Part shown: positions 5,731 to 8,805 of the stretch, piece after piece
Position numbering within the stretch: the stretch's first letter is position 1
How the letters are laid out: each line of letters starts with the position of its first letter
DNA from: an uncultured Ruminococcus sp.
Lineage (GTDB): Bacteria > Bacillota > Clostridia > Oscillospirales > Ruminococcaceae
Length of the DNA stretch: 8,805 bases
NCBI GenBank assembly: GCA_946186215.1
Contig: CAMHMM010000064.1
Span: 1-8,805, forward strand
Direction of reading: 5' to 3'
Notes under the pieces: model-generated
Databases searched by the model: none
Told to the model about the DNA's origin: nothing
Seen by the model: only the letters and a program-made list of their open reading frames with translations
Translations under genes and position numbers: made by a program

Positions 5731-6348
5731 TCAGTCAAATACATTAGAATATATCTTGTTGTGCTGTGGCTTTACACCGAGACGGGAAAAAAGCTGGCGC
5801 TCGGTCACGAACTCAAAGCCGTCATTCAGCAGACGGGGAATGAGAAGATCCAGCGTCTGTGCTGTCTTTGAATTGAATTCGCAGTCGTGGAGCAGGAGCA
5901 TTTCGCCGTTTCTCGAGTTGGCAACAGAACGCTCGTAGCGATCCTTGACAGATGTTTCGGGAATCCAGTCTTCACAGCCTGCGCCGCATATGAATGTCAG
6001 CGGGATGTTGTCGTACATTTTCTGATCGTATACGATATAGGGCGGGCGGAAAAATTCAGGGTACACACCGGATATGTCCTTTATGAGATCCTGTGTTTCA
6101 CCTATCTCGGTCTGTATCTGGTCGGGAGTGAGCTTTGTCATATCCGTGTGGGTGAAGGAGTGATTTTCAAGATCGCATCCAAGCTTTAGTGCTCTTTCCG
6201 CTGAAACGCGTGTCTCCATATTTATGTTTTCACCGATCAGGAAAAAGCTTGCCGGAACATTGTATTTTTCCAGTCTGTCGAGCACCTCGTTGGTCACACT
6301 GTTGTTCGGACCATCGTCAAAGGTAAGTGATATAAGCTTATGTTCCAT
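5731..6348 (-). CDS. Polysaccharide deacetylase, NodB domain (carbohydrate esterase family 4)
   Basis: This 205-residue enzyme is predicted to remove N- or O-acetyl groups from a polysaccharide such as peptidoglycan, chitin oligomers or xylan. NodB motifs are TFDDGP (9-14; Asp11 catalytic base, Asp12 metal ligand), HSFTH (63-67; His63 and His67 metal ligands), RPPY (101-104), EDW (126-128) and LLLHD (151-155; His154). All metal and catalytic residues are present, so it should be active. There is no signal peptide or membrane anchor: the start at 6348 (MEHKLISLTFDDGP) follows an AGAGGGG ribosome site, and the in-frame ATG at 6393 lacks one. The product is essentially a bare domain, either cytoplasmic or exported in some unrecognised way. 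It begins 48 bases after gpmA and probably shares its transcript. Confidence 0.9.
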   Translation of the reverse strand: MEHKLISLTFDDGPNNSVTNEVLDRLEKYNVPASFFLIGENINMETRVSAERALKLGCDLENHSFTHTDMTKLTPDQIQTEIGETQDLIKDISGVYPEFFRPPYIVYDQKMYDNIPLTFICGAGCEDWIPETSVKDRYERSVANSRNGEMLLLHDCEFNSKTAQTLDLLIPRLLNDGFEFVTERQLFSRLGVKPQHNKIYSNVFD

Positions 6349-6363
6349 AAAATCCCCTCTGAT

Positions 6364-6387
6364 CCGCCGCAGCGTTAACTGCGGCGG
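6364..6387 (-). other. Intercistronic stem-loop between gpmA and the deacetylase gene
   Basis: A perfect 9-bp stem, CCGCCGCAG / CTGCGGCGG (6364-6372 with 6379-6387), has a 6-base loop and no following U-run on either strand. On the minus strand it lies between the gpmA stop and the deacetylase ribosome site. It may protect the upstream mRNA or slow read-through; a true terminator is unlikely without the T tract. Confidence 0.65.
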
Positions 6388-6396
6388 AAACATTGA

Positions 6397-7140
6397 TCAC
6401 TTAGCCTTGCCCTGATTTGCAACAGCGTTCATCTTAGCCTTGAGAGCTTCCTGATCGCCGAGATAGTAGGACTTGATTACCTTGAAATCATCATCGAACT
6501 CATAAACAAGAGGAGTTGCGGTGGGGATATTTACATTGATGATCTCGTCAGCGGAGAGATTGTCGAAATACTTTACGAGAGCGCGGAGAGAGTTGCCGTG
6601 TGCTGCGATGATAACGCGCTTGCCGGCCTGCATCTCGGGCTTGATAACCTCGTTGAAGTAGGGGACTGCTCTCTCGATAGTTGTCTCGAGGGACTCGTTA
6701 GCGGGGAGAAGTGCGGGATCAACATCCCTGAACATAGCCTGCTTTGTAGCGCTGCGCTCGTCATCTGCTTCAAGTGCGGGGGGCTTAACATCGAAGGATC
6801 TTCTCCAGATCTTTACCTGATCCTCGCCGTACTTTTCAGCTGTCTCGGACTTGTTGAGTCCCTGAAGTGCGCCGTAGTGACGCTCGTTGAGCTTCCAGCT
6901 CTTTACAACGGGGAGCCATGCTCTGTCCATCTCATCAAGAGCATAGTTGAGTGTGTGGATAGCACGCTTGAGGTAAGAAGTGAAGCAGATATCGAAATCA
7001 TATCCCTCTGCCTTGAGCAGTCTGCCTGCATTCTTTGCTTCCTCTACGCCCTTTTCGCTGAGATCTACATCCATCCAGCCTGTGAAGAGATTGAGCTTGT
7101 TCCATTCGCTTTCGCCGTGGCGGACAAGAACGAGTTTCAT
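6397..7140 (-). CDS. gpmA: 2,3-bisphosphoglycerate-dependent phosphoglycerate mutase
   Basis: This glycolytic enzyme interconverts 3- and 2-phosphoglycerate in the cytoplasm. From the ATG at 7140 it is 247 residues, the normal size for dPGM. Signatures are LVRHGESEWN (5-14; His8 is the phosphorylated histidine), FTGWMDVDLSEKG (19-31), LKRAIHT (57-63), LNERHYGALQG (84-94; Glu86) and AAHGNSLRALVKYF (179-192; His181). Everything needed for catalysis is present. The start is not fully settled: GAAAGGA (7154-7160) is 13 bases from the ATG at 7140 but only 1 base from an in-frame ATG at 7152, and a TTG at 7143 lies about 10 bases away. The N-terminus MKLVLVRHG is the family norm. Much longer in-frame extensions cross the promoter and can be dismissed. 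Its codon bias suits a highly expressed gene. Confidence 0.96.
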   Translation of the reverse strand: MKLVLVRHGESEWNKLNLFTGWMDVDLSEKGVEEAKNAGRLLKAEGYDFDICFTSYLKRAIHTLNYALDEMDRAWLPVVKSWKLNERHYGALQGLNKSETAEKYGEDQVKIWRRSFDVKPPALEADDERSATKQAMFRDVDPALLPANESLETTIERAVPYFNEVIKPEMQAGKRVIIAAHGNSLRALVKYFDNLSADEIINVNIPTATPLVYEFDDDFKVIKSYYLGDQEALKAKMNAVANQGKAK

Positions 7141-7195
7141 CAATGTGATCATATCCTTTCGTAATTGGGTATCTGCATAAAATGTGCATACATCT

Positions 7196-7224
7196 ATTTT
7201 ACACCATAATTTGGTATTTTGCAA
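7196..7224 (-). promoter_or_regulatory. Sigma-A promoter of gpmA
   Basis: On the minus strand, TTGCAA (7224-7219) and TAAAAT (7201-7196) are separated by exactly 17 bases, giving a leader of about 50 bases before the start codon. The repeat element ends 16 bases upstream of the -35 box. Confidence 0.8.
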
Positions 7225-7239
7225 GTATTTTTTTGCGGT

Positions 7240-7572
7240 AGGCGGCGCAACGCCGCTGTTACCCGCTCTTTTATTTGAAAGGTAACTCTCATTTGCAGCC
7301 CGGAACTTTAAAATGTAAAAAGGCAACAGTCAGTTTATCCGTAACCAACCCCTCCGCCTCGCTGCGCTCAGCCCCTCCCTCTGGCGGGTGGTGGAAGGGT
7401 GTTTTCAGAAAACTAAACCAGAGTTTCGAGCTGCAAACGAGCGATCCCATACAAAAGAGAGTACGGGAGGGTGCAGGCTCTGCCTATAATTAAACAGTAA
7501 TAATGGTTTCGGGCTACAAATGAACGCTTCCGCTCAAATAAGAGAGCGGGTAACAGCGGCGTTTCGCCGCTT
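7240..7572. repeat. Repeat element with three copies of a ~65-bp unit (inverted ends)
   Basis: This gap between gpmA and recA holds no credible gene. Its two ends are inverted copies: 7240-7306 against the complement of 7506-7572 match without gaps at 56 of 67 positions. Each end carries a terminal hairpin (GCGGCG-CAA-CGCCGC at 7242-7256; AGCGGCG-TTT-CGCCGCT at 7555-7571). A third, more diverged copy at about 7423-7485 lies in the same orientation as the right end (19 of the first 25 bases match, then a shifted match). Between the left copy and the third copy is a GC-rich CCCTCC-type stretch (about 7345-7400) and a GTTTT-CAG-AAAAC hairpin (7401-7413). The right end reaches into the recA stop codon. 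No transposase is present; it looks like a non-autonomous, MITE-like or REP-like element. Confidence 0.75.
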
Positions 7573-8785
7573 ATTCGGGAGTGAATTCGGTGTAATCGTC
7601 GTCTGCGTCGATATCTATGTCGATGGTCGCAACAGGATCATCAGCGCGGCTCTCTTCAGCTTCAAGCAGAGCATCTATATCCTGACCGGACTCCTCGGCT
7701 GCCTTCATAGCCGCCTTTTCCTTCTTGCTCTTCTCGGCCATGTTCTTTTCGACTTCCTCGCGCTTTTCGACGATCTTCTGCTCGATCTCTGCGAGGACCT
7801 CGGGATTTTCGCGGAAGAACTTCTTTACATTCTCGCGTCCCTGACCGATCTTCTTGTCGCCGTAGCTGAACCATGCGCCGCTCTTCTTGATCACCTTGAG
7901 CTCCGTAGCGATATCGCAGACCTCGCCCATGCGGTCGATGCCCTTGCCGTAGATGATATCGAACTCGCACTCCTTGAAGGGGGGAGCGACCTTATTCTTT
8001 ACAACCTTGCACTTGGCGGAGGTACCGGTGATCTCCTCGCCTACCTTGATCTTGGTGCCCTTGTGTACCTCGATGCGCACGGATGAATAGAATTTCAGCG
8101 CACGGCCGCCGGGAGTTACCTCGGGATTGCCGTAGGGGTTGCCGATCTTCTCGCGCACCTGATTGATAAAGATAGCCACGCAGTTGGTCTTTGCTATAAC
8201 GGATGTGAGCTTTCTCATGGCCTGTGACATGAGCCTTGCAAGAACGCCCATGTGGGAGTCACCCATAGTGCCCTCGATCTCCGCCTTTGTTACCATAGCT
8301 GCGACCGAGTCGATAACTATCATGTCGATAGCGCCGGAGCGCACCAGCTCCTCTGCGATCTCCAGAGCCTGCTCGCCGTTGTCGGGCTGGGATACCAGCA
8401 TATTGTCGATATCAACGCCCAGTGCCTTTGCATAGATAGGATCCAGAGCGTGCTCAACATCTATGAACGCTACCTCGCCGCCCTGTTTCTGCGCCTCTGC
8501 GATGCAGTGGAGCGCAAGAGTGGTCTTGCCCGAGCTTTCTGCGCCGTAGAGCTCGACGATCCTTCCGCGGGGGAGACCGCCTACGCCCAGAGCAAGGTCA
8601 AGTGTGAGGGAGCCTGTGGGTATCGCTTCGATATTAAGGTCGGGGAGAGTTCCCAGACGCATTACAGCGCCCTTGCCGTACTCCTTTTCGATATGAGCCA
8701 GAGCGACTTCAAGCGCCGCCTTCTTTTCCTCGGCAGTGACCTTTTTAACGGGTGCTTCTATCTGCTTTTTCTTTTTATCAGCCAT
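7571..8785 (-). CDS. recA: Recombinase A
   Basis: RecA forms the DNA-strand-exchange filament in homologous recombination and triggers SOS by promoting LexA self-cleavage. The gene is complete at 404 residues. It shows Walker A GAESSGKTT (81-89), the catalytic-Glu segment FIDVEHALD (about 108-116), Walker B MIVIDS (155-160), loop L1 near 172-182 and loop L2 around NQVREKIGNPYGNPEVTPGG (208-227). The ATG at 8785 has AAGGAG (8795-8800) 9 bases upstream. The core is ordinary, but the C-terminal tail is longer than in the 352-residue E. coli protein: a charged Lys/Glu stretch followed by a very acidic end rich in Asp and Ile. The promoter and any LexA box lie beyond the window. A repeat-unit hairpin starts at the stop codon and may serve as the 3' end. 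Confidence 0.99.
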   Translation of the reverse strand: MADKKKKQIEAPVKKVTAEEKKAALEVALAHIEKEYGKGAVMRLGTLPDLNIEAIPTGSLTLDLALGVGGLPRGRIVELYGAESSGKTTLALHCIAEAQKQGGEVAFIDVEHALDPIYAKALGVDIDNMLVSQPDNGEQALEIAEELVRSGAIDMIVIDSVAAMVTKAEIEGTMGDSHMGVLARLMSQAMRKLTSVIAKTNCVAIFINQVREKIGNPYGNPEVTPGGRALKFYSSVRIEVHKGTKIKVGEEITGTSAKCKVVKNKVAPPFKECEFDIIYGKGIDRMGEVCDIATELKVIKKSGAWFSYGDKKIGQGRENVKKFFRENPEVLAEIEQKIVEKREEVEKNMAEKSKKEKAAMKAAEESGQDIDALLEAEESRADDPVATIDIDIDADDDYTEFTPE

Positions 8786-8794
8786 TTATATTAT

Positions 8795-8800
8795 CTCCTT
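8795..8800 (-). promoter_or_regulatory. recA ribosome binding site
   Basis: AAGGAG on the minus strand, 9 bases before the ATG at 8785. It fixes the start codon and the N-terminus MADKKKK. Confidence 0.9.
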
Positions 8801-8805
8801 ATAGT

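Noticed and set aside
6598..7164. Plus-strand open frame opposite gpmA
   Set aside because: Antisense shadow of a conserved, highly biased gene; the product resembles no known protein and has no ribosome site.
7141..7326. N-terminal extension of gpmA to 309 residues
   Set aside because: It would pass through the promoter and a repeat end; the family normally begins at MKLVLVRHG.
7485..7490. TATAAT on the plus strand inside the repeat element as an outward promoter
   Set aside because: No -35 hexamer at a suitable distance, and it would read antisense into recA.
7520..8086. Plus-strand Leu/Asp-rich open frame opposite recA
   Set aside because: Antisense to the strongly conserved recA; its composition follows from the complement of Lys/Glu codons.

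Overview
The window looks like chromosomal DNA from a Gram-positive Clostridia/Ruminococcaceae-type bacterium, possibly Ruminococcus. This is inferred from the gene types, the sortase-type surface protein, the consensus sigma-A promoters and the GC-rich palindromic repeats; no marker gene was searched. The first 1.6 kb on the plus strand is the 3' part of a large secreted, wall-anchored protein. Everything after about 2050 is on the minus strand and is mostly housekeeping or metal and vitamin uptake.

Layout along the plus coordinate: (1) 1-1625, 3' end of a surface protein with a Glu-rich stalk and an SPKTG sorting signal, followed by a strong terminator. (2) 1734-2029, a 0.3 kb palindromic intergenic element lying between two convergent genes, bounded on its right by the terminator of the minus-strand gene. 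(3) 2050-2841, a thiamine-uptake unit: promoter, TPP riboswitch, a hairpin that can hide the ribosome binding site, then thiT. (4) 2886-5641, a probable four-gene operon read right to left: CPBP-family membrane protease, Fur/Zur-family regulator, metal ABC ATPase and metal ABC permease. It is driven by a perfect TTGACA-17-TATAAT promoter with a Fur-like inverted repeat just upstream. (5) 5678-7224, gpmA (2,3-bisphosphoglycerate-dependent phosphoglycerate mutase) followed by a NodB-type polysaccharide deacetylase, with a promoter in front and a terminator behind. (6) 7240-7572, a repeat element holding three copies of one roughly 65-bp unit, two of them forming inverted ends, wedged between the gpmA promoter and the recA stop codon. 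(7) 7571-8785, complete recA.

Functionally, the metal cluster reads as a self-regulated zinc (or related metal) importer: regulator, ATPase and permease are tightly packed and translationally coupled, but no substrate-binding protein is present here. ThiT is the substrate-binding S component of a group II ECF transporter, so it needs EcfA/A'/T encoded elsewhere; the riboswitch should shut it off when thiamine pyrophosphate is plentiful. I see no CRISPR array, tRNA, rRNA, phage gene or transposase. The less ordinary content is in the two intergenic repeat elements, the leader of thiT, the protease-led metal operon and the surface protein.
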